Origin: Bacilli bacterium
GTDB lineage: Bacteria > Bacillota_I > Bacilli_A > RFN20 > CAG-826
Assembly: GCA_022482735.1 (NCBI GenBank)
Contig: JAKVOO010000001.1
Coordinates: 429,699-493,698 of the forward strand
Reading direction: 5' to 3'
DNA: 64,000 bases
In this document: in pieces, positions 15,330 to 23,772 of the stretch
How positions within the stretch are numbered: the first letter of the stretch is position 1
How the letters are laid out: every line of letters starts with the position of its first letter
The notes under the pieces: generated by a model
Database searches by the model: none
What the model saw: the letters and a program-made list of their open reading frames with translations, nothing else
Told to the model about the DNA's origin: nothing
Made by a program: the position numbers and the translations under genes

Positions 15330-17624
15330 ATGGCAGAAGCAATAAAAGGTCTAAATATTAAGCTTGGGCTTGATACTTCTGAACTTGAAGCATCTATCAG
15401 ATCCCTTAACTCAGACCTTAAAGAACAACAACGTGACCTAGCCGCGATTAACAAGAATCTACAATACGATCCTTCTAATCTTGAGCTTTGGAAACAAAAA
15501 CAAGAAAAACTAAATCAGACACTCGAAACAACCAAGAAAAAGTTAGAGGAACAAACGAGACAACTCGATTTTGCAAAAGAGGGAGTAAAGCTCGGAACTG
15601 TTTCACAGCAAGAATTCAACAAGATGTCTCGCTCGGTTCAATACACTGAGGCCGAAGTTTCAAAGCTGAATAATGAGTTGAAAAATACAAACGGGAAACT
15701 CACAGCTCTTGGAAAAATTGACGTCAACACTTTAAGCTCAGTTGGCTCGGCTCTAACAAAATACATCACTGTTCCAATCACTGCAGCGGTTACAGCTCTC
15801 GGCACCTTGGCAATTAAAACCACTGAGACAGTCAACGATATGAGCGACACTGCTAAGCAACTTGGTGTCGGTTTAGAAGCTCTCCAAAAGTGGGAGTATG
15901 CAGCTAAGCAACTCGGTAGTGAAACTGAGTATCTAGATAAGGCTTTCCAAAAGACAAATAATCTCCTCGCTGAAATAGCTAGTGGAGAGGATGTTTCTGA
16001 CAAGCTATCCTTGATAGGTCTAACAATGGATGATCTTGCCGGACTAGATGCCGAAGGTGCGTTTAGGAAAATTAGAAGTGCTATCGCTTCGGTTGGTGAT
16101 AGTGCTACTAGGACAGCTTTAGCAAATGAATTTTTCGGGGATAAACTCGGTACCTTTCTTGCTCCCGTTTTGGCTGCAAGTGAAGGAGAACTCGAAGCCT
16201 GGCAACAAGAAGCAGAAAAAGTGGGAATTGTTTCTGAAGAAGATGCAGAAGCCACAGGTTCATTAGGCAATTCAATCTATGCTCTAAAGCAAGCGTTTTT
16301 ATCTTTAAGAACCGAACTTGCTACCGCGCTTGCTCCCATAATTACTAAGATTGTCAATTTCCTTAAAGACACGGTTATTCCAAAGGTTAAGGAATTAATT
16401 GCCAAATGGAAAGAATTGTCTGGTGGGGCAAAAGCTTTCATTGGAGCCATCACCGGTATTCTTGTAGCCGTCGGACCGATTCTAACGATTGTTGCGAAAG
16501 CTATAACGCTATTCAGCAAGCTTAAAGAGGCTATTGGCGCCATTGGCGGAGTATCAAAAGTGGCAGCAGCGGCCGCAAAAGCTGGTCCGTGGGCCATTAT
16601 TATTGCGATAGTAGCAGCTTTGCTTCTTCAAAATGAAAACTTTAGAAAGTTGCTCGGTAGAATCCTAGAGATAGTTCAAAAGCTTATTGACAAAATAGTA
16701 GAACTTGTCGGCAAGATTTTCGAGAAACTTAAGCCAATATTAGACATCCTTATGGGCGTTATTAATCAGATTATTGACGTCCTTGTCGAAATTATCGATG
16801 AAGTACTCGATGTGGTCATGATGGTTCTTGATGAAGTGGTAAAACTACTAGAATCACTAATCGAGCCCATAACTGCGATTACAGAAATGCTCACAGCAAT
16901 TCTAGTGCCAATTACAGTGCTTATTGGAAAGATACTGCAAGTTGTCGCTAAAATCATCCAAGCCATTATTGGATTGGTTGTCAAAATTATTGAGGTAATT
17001 ATTGAACTTGTAGAAGAGATTCTTCCTATTGTTTTAAAGATTATTGATTTAGTCGTGAAGATTTTAGGGGCGGTAATCCAAGTAATCGTTCAGCTATTAG
17101 ATATTATTGTCGATATACTTGAGCCAATTCTCGAGATTATCATGGCAATTCTAGAGCCGATTATTACTCTGATCGCCAATGTTATTGGAATAATTGCATC
17201 TTTACTACAAATTTTGATGCCTTTAATTGAGATTGCTTTGCAGCCAATTTTAGATATCCTAAGCATACTCTTTACTATTATTGAGGCTTTGTCACCAATT
17301 CTTGTCGTTGTGGGTAATGTCATTAAAACAGTCATTGCTCCAGTGCTTCAATTATTGTTTACAATTCTCAAGCCCATCTTAGATATTCTTAATGCGATTA
17401 TTGAAGCTGTAAGATGGCTTCTTGAAAACACAATAGGGAAAGTGTTCGGCTGGATCGGCGACTTATTTTCTGGTCGACTTTTCTCTAAAGAAAATAGCGT
17501 TACTTCAAATAAAACAAACAATACTTCAAACGATAATCGAGTCACTAATAACAGCGTCACTATAAACACGAGTGGCGATGTTGATGTCGACTCAATCAAT
17601 GCAGCTTTAGGAGGTGCTTACTGA
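15330..17624 (+). CDS. Phage tail tape measure protein
   Basis: A 764-residue tape measure that sets tail length. The first 120 residues form a coiled coil (L-E-A-S-I-R-S-L-N-S-D-L and following heptads). A hydrophobic transmembrane-like stretch lies near 370-440. Residues of about 440-690 are an extended I/V/L-rich amphipathic region with repeated I-I-x-x-I-V/I-E-I units. The tail is Asn/Thr/Ser-rich. The W-K-Q-K-Q-E-K-L and K-T-T-E-T-V-N-D-M-S-D-T-A-K-Q-L-G segments match tape measure N-termini. A large antisense open frame inside is a by-product. Confidence 0.92.
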   Translation: MAEAIKGLNIKLGLDTSELEASIRSLNSDLKEQQRDLAAINKNLQYDPSNLELWKQKQEKLNQTLETTKKKLEEQTRQLDFAKEGVKLGTVSQQEFNKMSRSVQYTEAEVSKLNNELKNTNGKLTALGKIDVNTLSSVGSALTKYITVPITAAVTALGTLAIKTTETVNDMSDTAKQLGVGLEALQKWEYAAKQLGSETEYLDKAFQKTNNLLAEIASGEDVSDKLSLIGLTMDDLAGLDAEGAFRKIRSAIASVGDSATRTALANEFFGDKLGTFLAPVLAASEGELEAWQQEAEKVGIVSEEDAEATGSLGNSIYALKQAFLSLRTELATALAPIITKIVNFLKDTVIPKVKELIAKWKELSGGAKAFIGAITGILVAVGPILTIVAKAITLFSKLKEAIGAIGGVSKVAAAAAKAGPWAIIIAIVAALLLQNENFRKLLGRILEIVQKLIDKIVELVGKIFEKLKPILDILMGVINQIIDVLVEIIDEVLDVVMMVLDEVVKLLESLIEPITAITEMLTAILVPITVLIGKILQVVAKIIQAIIGLVVKIIEVIIELVEEILPIVLKIIDLVVKILGAVIQVIVQLLDIIVDILEPILEIIMAILEPIITLIANVIGIIASLLQILMPLIEIALQPILDILSILFTIIEALSPILVVVGNVIKTVIAPVLQLLFTILKPILDILNAIIEAVRWLLENTIGKVFGWIGDLFSGRLFSKENSVTSNKTNNTSNDNRVTNNSVTINTSGDVDVDSINAALGGAY

Positions 17625-18451
17625 TGAGACGGAAATTATATTTAGTCAATGAATCCGGTAGCACCTTCTATTTCGATTTCCAAAGCCAATGTGCTATCGA
17701 AGAGATCGATGGTTTAGGATTCGAATTTGATATTACCTATGAGGACTTTGAATCAAACTTTGTTGAAACCAATAGAACTATCCCTCAGAGGGCAATCACC
17801 TTTTCACTTATTTTCTTCGATGGATATAAAGGTTTTACACGCTGGATTAAATACCTAGCAAAGAGTCAACAACTAAGGCTCTTCTACGAAGCGGATGGAA
17901 AGAAATTCTGCTATGTCAATATCAGATCATCGGACAAAACTGAACTTAAAAGCAATGCTTTAAGAACCAAAGTGAAAATTGACTGTTTGTCTTTATGGCT
18001 AGTTAATAGGTCCGTCGAAATCCAAGTGAGAAACATTGGTGGTGGCAAGATTTATACCTATGATTATCCTTACTCATATGCTGTTTCTTTTAACGGCAAA
18101 ACCACGGTAACGAATAACTCAGCAAGAGATGTTCCTTTGCTAATTCGAATGATCGGAAACTGCTTAAACCCGCGGGTGATAATTCGGCAAGGCGGAAAAG
18201 ACATCCAAAAGCTACGGTTGCTCACCGATGAAAGGGACGAACCGATCATTGAAGTAAATGCCAGTCGCACCGAGCAATCAATTATCAAAATAACTCCAAC
18301 AGATACATTTGATTATTACGATAAACAAGATTTCGCTGAGAAGAACTTCTTATTTCTCCCACCCGGGGAAAGTGAGATCTTTTTTGATCCAGGAGTTCGA
18401 GAACCGGCTCTTTGTCAAATCGAATTCAAAGAAGAATATGTCACCCATTAG
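17624..18451 (+). CDS. Distal tail protein (Dit-like)
   Basis: A 275-residue protein directly after the tape measure with ATGA overlap. It is beta-rich, with the siphovirus tail-component pattern: early G-F-E-F-D-I-T-Y, R-A-I-T-F-S-L-I-F and later L-W-L-V-N-R. It is the probable hub of the tail tip that joins tube and baseplate. Assignment rests on order and family-like pattern. Confidence 0.82.
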   Translation: MRRKLYLVNESGSTFYFDFQSQCAIEEIDGLGFEFDITYEDFESNFVETNRTIPQRAITFSLIFFDGYKGFTRWIKYLAKSQQLRLFYEADGKKFCYVNIRSSDKTELKSNALRTKVKIDCLSLWLVNRSVEIQVRNIGGGKIYTYDYPYSYAVSFNGKTTVTNNSARDVPLLIRMIGNCLNPRVIIRQGGKDIQKLRLLTDERDEPIIEVNASRTEQSIIKITPTDTFDYYDKQDFAEKNFLFLPPGESEIFFDPGVREPALCQIEFKEEYVTH

Positions 18452-18459
18452 GAGCAAGT

Positions 18460-19521
18460 ATGGAATTGATATTTTTAGATGAACAAACTCTCAAAGTTAT
18501 TGACCATGCATACGCTACCGATGACTACGAAATTATCGTCGATTCTCTGCTACCGCAAAAGTCGTCTTTCACGATTAATAAACAAAGTTTAAAAGCTGAA
18601 ATTGGAGACTTGCTCTTGGTGAAAGACAATCATTATTTTTATCTTGGATTCATCATCTCGATTGAACTTGATTCAAAAAAAAGAGTCAAAGTCAAAACCA
18701 ACGACTACTTGTCCTTACTCGATGTCGAAGTTCCCATTCCAACTAGTTATTCTGGAAATGTCGCTAATTTTGTAGCAAATCTCATTCGAGAGAACTTCAT
18801 TAGTTCTGGCGACACATTTCAAAATGTATCGTATCTAGAAGTTGCTGTCGAAACTGTTAAAACCACAAGTCTTGTATATGAGACCGATAAGATGGCCAAC
18901 ATTCTAGATTTGGTTGAGGAGTTTTCAAAGGAATACGGAATCGGACTAGCATATGAAGTCGTTATTAAAAACGGCAAGTTTCACAAAGTCAAAATTAGAA
19001 TAGTGGAAGCTAATGTTGGTTTAACGATTAAAAGCGATCTAGGAACTATCTCTGATTTAGTCATCAATGATACAAACGAAATATCCTTAAACAAGATTGT
19101 CTTCGTACCGAAAGCGGAAAACTCCGCTCACCGAAGTCGAGCAACCTATTTTTTAACAACTGATGGAGACGTTCTTACCAGCCCATCGCAGGATAAAAGG
19201 TTCACAAAAGTCAAAGTAAAATACGCGTTTTTTGATGATAATGAATACTCTTCGCTCCTAGAAAAAGCCAAGAAAGAACTAATCGATTCTTCTCTAGAAC
19301 ACTCAATAACTTTTAACTTCTCATTTGTGGCTAATAAAATAGCGTCGATTGAGAACCTTAAGTGTGGTGCAATAGTGAGATTCGTTACTGAAAAGAAAAC
19401 CTATGAAACTATTGTCACAAAGATGGAGTTTAAGGGCTCTTTTAATATTGCTAAGGTAACGCTTGGCGAATACCGTCTGTCTTTGACAGATAAACTCAAA
19501 CTATTTGATAGGAGGAAATAA
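18460..19521 (+). CDS. Phage tail tip protein (tail-associated lysin/hub-like)
   Basis: A 353-residue protein; AGGAG before ATG 18460 sets the start. The N-terminus M-E-L-I-F-L-D-E-Q-T-L and segments D-S-L-L-P-Q-K-S-S-F-T-I and G-D-L-L-L-V-K resemble Gp37/Tal-type tail tip proteins of Bacillota siphophages, gp27-like hub fold. No C-terminal peptidase or glycosidase motif is visible, so it may be a hub only. It lies after Dit in the standard order. Confidence 0.75.
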   Translation: MELIFLDEQTLKVIDHAYATDDYEIIVDSLLPQKSSFTINKQSLKAEIGDLLLVKDNHYFYLGFIISIELDSKKRVKVKTNDYLSLLDVEVPIPTSYSGNVANFVANLIRENFISSGDTFQNVSYLEVAVETVKTTSLVYETDKMANILDLVEEFSKEYGIGLAYEVVIKNGKFHKVKIRIVEANVGLTIKSDLGTISDLVINDTNEISLNKIVFVPKAENSAHRSRATYFLTTDGDVLTSPSQDKRFTKVKVKYAFFDDNEYSSLLEKAKKELIDSSLEHSITFNFSFVANKIASIENLKCGAIVRFVTEKKTYETIVTKMEFKGSFNIAKVTLGEYRLSLTDKLKLFDRRK

Positions 19522-19523
19522 CC

Positions 19524-20300
19524 ATGTCACTGATCAAAATCACCTTTGATGCATCTTCAGTATCGAGCAAAATGGATGCCGACATTAACCACTTTTTGGC
19601 TAATAAGCAGAATGGCATTTTTACTGATGTTCTCGGTAGATGCCAGGCTTCCGTAAGCAACAGCTATATCTCGTTTCAAAGCGGATACATCCAAGTTTAT
19701 GGAAGAAGAATTTTTGTCGAGAGCGGAACAAGAATTGCTCTCTCATTGGACGGAAGCGCTTATGGCTATGTTATCGTCAAAATTGATCTGGGAAATAACG
19801 AGTTGTCTCTTGAACTAAAAGAGGCTCTTAGTGCATACCCAGTCTTAACTCAAGAGGATTTGATGAATGGTGGACTCATTTATGAATTCCCGCTTACTCG
19901 TTATACGAAAACCGCATCATCGGTAACTCTCGATGCAAACTACGTTCCGCCTTCAATCAAAACCGCCAACACCTATGCTCTCGAACAAGCGCAATTAGCG
20001 ATTAACGACGCGGATGCAAAATTTAGTCCTGTTTGGCAAATGTATTACACTCGAAAAATTGGCAGCATATATGTTTTTGAAAGTATCACTTCAACCAATG
20101 CTGGCAATGGCATCATTGGTATCTACTTCACGGGTTGCTATGTCACTTTCGCAGCAAAAGCTATAGGTGGCTCTGGCGGAGTCATTAATTATCGCTACTT
20201 AGGAAACGACTATCAAATTAACGGGACGCTATCGACAAATGGGCTTTTCGTAGAAGACAGTCGAGGGAGTATACCTAAATATGTTACGGTCACTAGATAA
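19524..20300 (+). CDS. Phage baseplate/tail fibre-like protein
   Basis: A 258-residue protein with a clear GGAGG. The first 110 residues (beta-rich, G-Y-I-Q-V-Y-G-R-R-I-F-V, T-R-I-A-L-S-L-D-G-S-A-Y-G-Y-V) look like the upper baseplate domain of tail fibres. A helical linker (Y-A-L-E-Q-A-Q-L-A-I-N-D-A-D) follows, then a Gly-rich C-terminal domain. It is likely a fibre or adhesin subunit; the receptor is unknown. Its end overlaps the next gene by 20 bases. Confidence 0.7.
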   Translation: MSLIKITFDASSVSSKMDADINHFLANKQNGIFTDVLGRCQASVSNSYISFQSGYIQVYGRRIFVESGTRIALSLDGSAYGYVIVKIDLGNNELSLELKEALSAYPVLTQEDLMNGGLIYEFPLTRYTKTASSVTLDANYVPPSIKTANTYALEQAQLAINDADAKFSPVWQMYYTRKIGSIYVFESITSTNAGNGIIGIYFTGCYVTFAAKAIGGSGGVINYRYLGNDYQINGTLSTNGLFVEDSRGSIPKYVTVTR

Positions 20301-20871
20301 TTTAATACCTTACAAAATCCTAGCTGTCTATCAATGCGGATCGACAGCCTACGGCCTGAATAATGAAACCAGCGATGAAGATTACACGGTTATTGTGGAT
20401 AACTACTGTGGCGCAGATATCATCAAAGATGATGGTGCCGATTATTTCGTCTTCGGAGTATCTTATTTTGAAAAACTCAAACGATTTGAAACCAAACTAA
20501 CATGTTTTAAAGTTTGGATTGATAACACGGTCCTCGCAAAAGCAAATCTGGTCTATATTGATGATTCCTTCAAAGAACAATTTGATTCTTTAATTCAAGT
20601 CGACTGGGACGCCTATTTTTATAAGTGGCTCGAGGCAGTAGTGAATTATTTTGAAATTCGGATTGAATATCCCGATAAGTCTCTATACCACCTAATTCGA
20701 ATTAAGAGAGAAGTTCAAAACTTTCTTGAAACAAACGAACTGAAATACAACGTTAGCGAGGATGATTTTGAACTCGCTAGAGCATATAGGAAAAACCCTC
20801 AGAGCGCCATTCCCTCGGTTAAAGAGGCTTTTTCTTACTTAAAACAAATCCTGGAGGAAAAAAAGGAATGA
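20281..20871 (+). CDS. Polymerase beta-like nucleotidyltransferase (RlaP/YcgL type)
   Basis: A 196-residue protein with the nucleotidyltransferase signature C-G-S-T-A-Y-G-L, then S-D-E-D-Y at residues of about 20-37 (the GS...DxD/E-type metal site), followed by a helical domain. This matches the DNA polymerase beta superfamily branch (PF10127-like) known from several phages and bacteria. The substrate is unknown. It lies between baseplate and holin genes, where phages often keep lysis or host-interaction genes, and overlaps both neighbours (20 bases before, ATGA after). Confidence 0.8.
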   Translation: MLRSLDNLIPYKILAVYQCGSTAYGLNNETSDEDYTVIVDNYCGADIIKDDGADYFVFGVSYFEKLKRFETKLTCFKVWIDNTVLAKANLVYIDDSFKEQFDSLIQVDWDAYFYKWLEAVVNYFEIRIEYPDKSLYHLIRIKREVQNFLETNELKYNVSEDDFELARAYRKNPQSAIPSVKEAFSYLKQILEEKKE

Positions 20872-21137
20872 ATCAAATTGTCGAAATTATATTGACATCG
20901 GCATCAATCATCACTTCTTTAGGGGTGATCCTTGGTGTCATTTTTACAGTAAATAAATGGATACTAAATAGGAAAAAAAACGATAAAGACATAAGAGATA
21001 TCAAAGAAGAACAGTCGATCCTGACTAAAGGTGTTCTTGCATGTCTTAAAGGCCTTAAAGAACAAGGCTGCGATGGACCTGTAACTTTTGCCATTGATGA
21101 AATTCAGACATATCTCAATAAACAAGCTCATAGATAG
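20868..21137 (+). CDS. Small phage membrane protein, holin-like
   Basis: An 89-residue protein with one N-terminal transmembrane helix (I-I-L-T-S-A-S-I-I-T-S-L-G-V-I-L-G-V), then a charged coiled-coil tail. ATGA overlap couples it to the nucleotidyltransferase gene. Position before the LLH-type holin suggests a holin partner or a gp16-like membrane anchor. Function is not proven by any motif. Confidence 0.65.
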   Translation: MNQIVEIILTSASIITSLGVILGVIFTVNKWILNRKKNDKDIRDIKEEQSILTKGVLACLKGLKEQGCDGPVTFAIDEIQTYLNKQAHR

Positions 21138-21149
21138 GAGGAGCAAATT

Positions 21150-21527
21150 ATGAACCAAATATTAATCAACATTTTAGCTACGGTAGTGACCTGCATCGTT
21201 CTGCCACTCATCAGTTATTTAGGCATTCGATTGACTCAATGGCTTAATAACAAGATTAAAGATGAAAAAGGCCAGGCGCTCATCAAACAAGCGACAGATG
21301 TTGTTTTAAATGCAGTTAGGTCGGTATTTCAAACCTATGTAGAGTCGCTAAAGAAAAGCGGAACTTTTGATAAAGAAGCACAGGTGACCGCTCTAAACTT
21401 GGCTAAAGACATAGTCTTAAAACAGCTGAATGAAGATGTTAAAAACTACGTAAAAGACAATTATGGCGACCTGTCAGATTGGATAACAAACCAGATTGAA
21501 TCATCTATAAATTTACTTAAAAACTAA
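21150..21527 (+). CDS. Phage holin, LLH-type
   Basis: A 125-residue protein with a single N-terminal transmembrane segment (I-L-A-T-V-V-T-C-I-V-L-P-L-I-S-Y-L-G) and a long amphipathic helical part ending I-E-S-S-I-N-L-L-K-N. This is the layout of LLH (phi-LC3-family-like) holins, which open the membrane for lysis. A strong terminator follows at 21531-21572. No endolysin gene lies next to it. Confidence 0.8.
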   Translation: MNQILINILATVVTCIVLPLISYLGIRLTQWLNNKIKDEKGQALIKQATDVVLNAVRSVFQTYVESLKKSGTFDKEAQVTALNLAKDIVLKQLNEDVKNYVKDNYGDLSDWITNQIESSINLLKN

Positions 21528-21530
21528 TTT

Positions 21531-21572
21531 AATCCCATGAAAAGCCAAATGCTGAGTAGTGGGATTTTTTTA
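21531..21572 (+). terminator. Intrinsic terminator ending the phage late operon
   Basis: AATCCCA at 21531 pairs with TGGGATT at 21560, followed by a T7 run, four bases after the holin stop. Confidence 0.8.
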
Positions 21573-21611
21573 TTTTTTAGCACATTTTCAGAAATTCTTC
21601 CCTATATATAT

Positions 21612-21733
21612 AGTGAGCAGTCATGAATGCTCTCGACCTATGGCCGATCCATTTGCCTGTAAAGGGCGTGGTGTGTTGGGTACCTTGGGCACATAAATAG
21701 GAAGCGTACAGTTGCCACTACTATAAGATGGCG
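21612..21733 (+). other. Candidate structured leader RNA of the recombinase operon
   Basis: This non-coding stretch lies between two terminators and is richer in G and C than its surroundings. A hairpin GAGCA / TGCTC is visible at 21615-21632. Possible further pairs (GGCC with GGCC, GTGG with CCAC) are less sure. A TATATATA box just upstream could be a -10. Directly downstream are a strong terminator and then a leader peptide start, an arrangement expected for an attenuator or riboswitch. I do not recognise a known RNA family. Confidence 0.4.
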
Positions 21734-21771
21734 GCCTCCCTGGATGAAATAATCCGTCGGAGGCTTTTTTT
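21734..21771 (+). terminator. Strong terminator directly before the leader peptide
   Basis: GCCTCC at 21734 pairs with GGAGGC at 21759, with an inner GGAT / ATCC stem and a T7 run. The ATG of a 21-codon frame starts at the next base, so this terminator can control the whole downstream operon. Confidence 0.85.
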
Positions 21772-21837
21772 ATGCAGAAATACCCCCAAAAATCGCCATC
21801 AAATGTGTGTAGTAGTGAAAGGAGATGCACAAGATGA
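21772..21837 (+). CDS. 21-residue leader peptide with NVCSSE motif
   Basis: ATG 21772 opens a 21-codon frame reading M-Q-K-Y-P-Q-K-S-P-S-N-V-C-S-S-E-R-R-C-T-R. Its TGA overlaps the ATG (21834) of the HTH/zinc-finger gene (ATGA), so it could couple translation. No clear ribosome site is seen apart from the terminator region. The N-V-C-S-S-E part is repeated, with identical DNA, at the end of a peptide at 17-64. Coding status is inferred from these two facts. Confidence 0.45.
   Translation: MQKYPQKSPSNVCSSERRCTR
21800..21819 (+). repeat. NVCSSE-coding repeat, right copy
   Basis: Identical to 15-34 over 20 bases, with similar sequence for 18 further bases upstream. It lies in the leader peptide just before the ribosome site of the HTH gene. 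Confidence 0.7.
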
Positions 21838-22208
21838 CGACTGAAGAAAAAAACCAAATATTAAACCTAAACCGAAGCGGAATGACGTGCCGCCAAATCT
21901 CTACTGCACTCAACATACATCACTCAACTATTTCGAACTTTTTGGAAAACAATAAAAAGATTGAAACCTTCGGACATTGCCAAACCTGCGGCCTAGAGAT
22001 TGAGATTCCAATTAAAAAGCGCGGTGGAATCACTCCAAGATTTTGCTCGGATCAATGCCGCTTTGATTGGCACAAGAAATATACAGCTATGAAAACGGTG
22101 AAACGCATTTGCGAATTTTGTGGGAAAGAATTCACGGTAGTTTCATATAGGAAAAACAAGTTTTGCAGTCGCGATTGTGCGAATAAATCGCAACATGAAC
22201 ATCGCTGA
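21834..22208 (+). CDS. HTH and zinc-finger regulator of the recombination operon
   Basis: A 124-residue protein. GGAG at 21821-21824 touches ATG 21825 but is nine bases from ATG 21834, so 21834 is chosen. Residues 1-40 form a resolvase-type helix-turn-helix (M-T-C-R-Q-I-S-T-A-L-N-I-H-H-S-T-I-S). Two cysteine-pair zinc modules follow: C-x-x-C then F-C-S-D-Q-C near 45-75, and C-E-F-C then F-C-S-R-D-C near 95-120. Likely a DNA-binding regulator or accessory factor for the serine recombinases downstream. Overlaps the next gene. Confidence 0.7.
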   Translation: MTTEEKNQILNLNRSGMTCRQISTALNIHHSTISNFLENNKKIETFGHCQTCGLEIEIPIKKRGGITPRFCSDQCRFDWHKKYTAMKTVKRICEFCGKEFTVVSYRKNKFCSRDCANKSQHEHR

Positions 22209-22368
22209 ATATAAGAAGAACGTTGACCTTTATTTAGTTTCAATTTCTATCTTTGAAGAGTTGCTAAAAAAAGGAGAACTCGATCAGGAATCCTTTATAA
22301 AAATAGAACAAAAACTATTAGAAAAATATGGCCTTAATAAGAGGTCAATTTTTCGATCAATAACTTGA
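22195..22368 (+). CDS. Small SHOCT-like protein
   Basis: A 57-residue protein starting M-N-I-A-E-Y-K-K-N-V-D, overlapping the previous gene by 14 bases. The C-terminal half L-L-K-K-G-E-L-D-Q-E-S-F-I-K-I-E-Q-K-L resembles the short SHOCT motif that occurs in many mobile-element proteins. Such small proteins are frequent between the HTH protein and recombinases in Bacillota elements. Function unknown; possibly an accessory (directionality) factor, which is inference. Confidence 0.55.
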   Translation: MNIAEYKKNVDLYLVSISIFEELLKKGELDQESFIKIEQKLLEKYGLNKRSIFRSIT

Positions 22369-22372
22369 TAGT

Positions 22373-22390
22373 TTCACTCTTAAGAGTGAA
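22373..22390. promoter_or_regulatory. Perfect 18-bp palindrome before recombinase 1
   Basis: TTCACTCTTAAGAGTGAA is a perfect palindrome lying 26 bases before the recombinase start and just after the previous gene. It could be an operator for the HTH protein encoded upstream or a site used by the recombinase. No U-tract follows, so it is not a standard terminator. Confidence 0.5.
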
Positions 22391-22416
22391 TATGTCGTTG
22401 GAGGATTGTATTAATA

Positions 22417-23772
22417 ATGAACATTCGAAAGATAGAACCACTTGAGAAAATAAAACGAAGAAAAAGGGTGTGTGCGTACGCTCGTGTTTCTCTTGATAAA
22501 GAGGCGATGATGCACTCTCTAGTTTTTCAAATCTCTCACTACACTAAGGTTATTAAAAGCAATTCTAAATGGGAATATGCTGGCGTGTATTCTGACGAAG
22601 GAATCACCGGGACAAAAGCCAATCGGCCAGGGTTTCAAAAGATGGTGGAAGATGCCAAAGTTCACAAGTTTGATTTGGTACTCGTTAAGTCGGTTTCAAG
22701 ATTTGCTCGGAACACGATTGACCTCCTGACAACCTGCCGCCTTTTTAAGGAGCTTGGCATCGATGTGTTCTTTGAAGAGCAGAACATTCACACCCTTTCC
22801 TATGAGGGAGAGTTGATGCTATCGCTCTACGCTAGTTTTGCTCAAGAAGAATCAAGATCAATGAGCGAAAACATCAAGTGGAAAATACGAAAAGATATGC
22901 AGGAGGGCAAACCTCCCTATAGCCGCGCACTTGGCTATGAAATAAAGAATCGGAAAGTGAGAATCATCCCCGCGGAAGCAGCGGTGGTAAAACTCATCTT
23001 CGCTTTGTACTTAAAGGGGAACGGTGAACTTTTGCTTGCGAGATATTTAAATAAACATGGATATAAAACGATTAATGGTAGCTCTTATCGAGTGAATAGC
23101 GTAAGCCAGATTCTTACAAACTCAAATTACACCGGCGACCTTCTTCTGCAAAAAACATACCGCCAAAACCACATGACAAAAAAGAAGATGAAAAATAAAG
23201 GCGAATTGACACAATATTTAGTTCATGGTAACCATCCTGCCATCGTTTCAAGAGAGGATTTTGATGAAGTGCAAAAGAGACTTTCAAAGAATTGCGTGCG
23301 CTTTAAGATTTCGACAAAAAAAGACACCTACCCCTTTAGCCACATGATCAAGTGCGTAGATTGCAACGGCTCTTATCGAAGAAGAAAATCCAATGGCAAG
23401 GTTTACTACCAATGCGGTAACAAGATAAATGCGGTTGGTATTCAATGCCACAATCAGCAAATTCCGGAAAGCGAGCTATATCGAATGGCCACTGAAGCGC
23501 TGGAGCTCAAAGAGTTTAACGAAGGCAAATTCAAAGAAAAAATCGACTTTCTGGTGGCACTTTTTAATCAAAAGGTGGAATTCCATTTTAAAGACGGAAG
23601 AACGGTTGTAAAGGAATGGAACTTCAAATCGAGGTCCGAATCCTGGACAGAGGAAATGAAAGAAAAAGCAAGAATCAATGGGGCCAAAGCTATGAAAGGA
23701 GAAAAACATGAACATAGAAGTTATCCCACAAAAAATCCACAAGGACACAAAACTATCGCTAGCAGCTGCTAA
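22417..23772 (+). CDS. Large serine recombinase 1
   Basis: A 451-residue site-specific recombinase. The catalytic serine is in Y-A-R-V-S (S25), followed by the resolvase pattern S-V-S-R-F-A-R-N and the recombinase domain. A zinc ribbon C-V-D-C-N-G-S...C-G-N-K...C lies near 305-340. The C-terminus is short and lacks the usual long coiled coil, ending in a Trp-rich charged tail (S-E-S-W-T-E-E-M-K). It overlaps recombinase 2 by 65 bases, so the two are made together and probably act as a pair on the ends of the prophage/element. Confidence 0.92.
   Translation: MNIRKIEPLEKIKRRKRVCAYARVSLDKEAMMHSLVFQISHYTKVIKSNSKWEYAGVYSDEGITGTKANRPGFQKMVEDAKVHKFDLVLVKSVSRFARNTIDLLTTCRLFKELGIDVFFEEQNIHTLSYEGELMLSLYASFAQEESRSMSENIKWKIRKDMQEGKPPYSRALGYEIKNRKVRIIPAEAAVVKLIFALYLKGNGELLLARYLNKHGYKTINGSSYRVNSVSQILTNSNYTGDLLLQKTYRQNHMTKKKMKNKGELTQYLVHGNHPAIVSREDFDEVQKRLSKNCVRFKISTKKDTYPFSHMIKCVDCNGSYRRRKSNGKVYYQCGNKINAVGIQCHNQQIPESELYRMATEALELKEFNEGKFKEKIDFLVALFNQKVEFHFKDGRTVVKEWNFKSRSESWTEEMKEKARINGAKAMKGEKHEHRSYPTKNPQGHKTIASSC

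Noticed and set aside
15638..16270. Long antisense open frame (210 codons) inside the tape measure gene
   Set aside because: Serine/alanine-rich by-product of the tape measure codons, no ribosome site and no family-like motif.
21621..21857. Antisense frame of 78 codons over the leader RNA
   Set aside because: Covers a terminator and leader structure and has no ribosome site or protein-like pattern.
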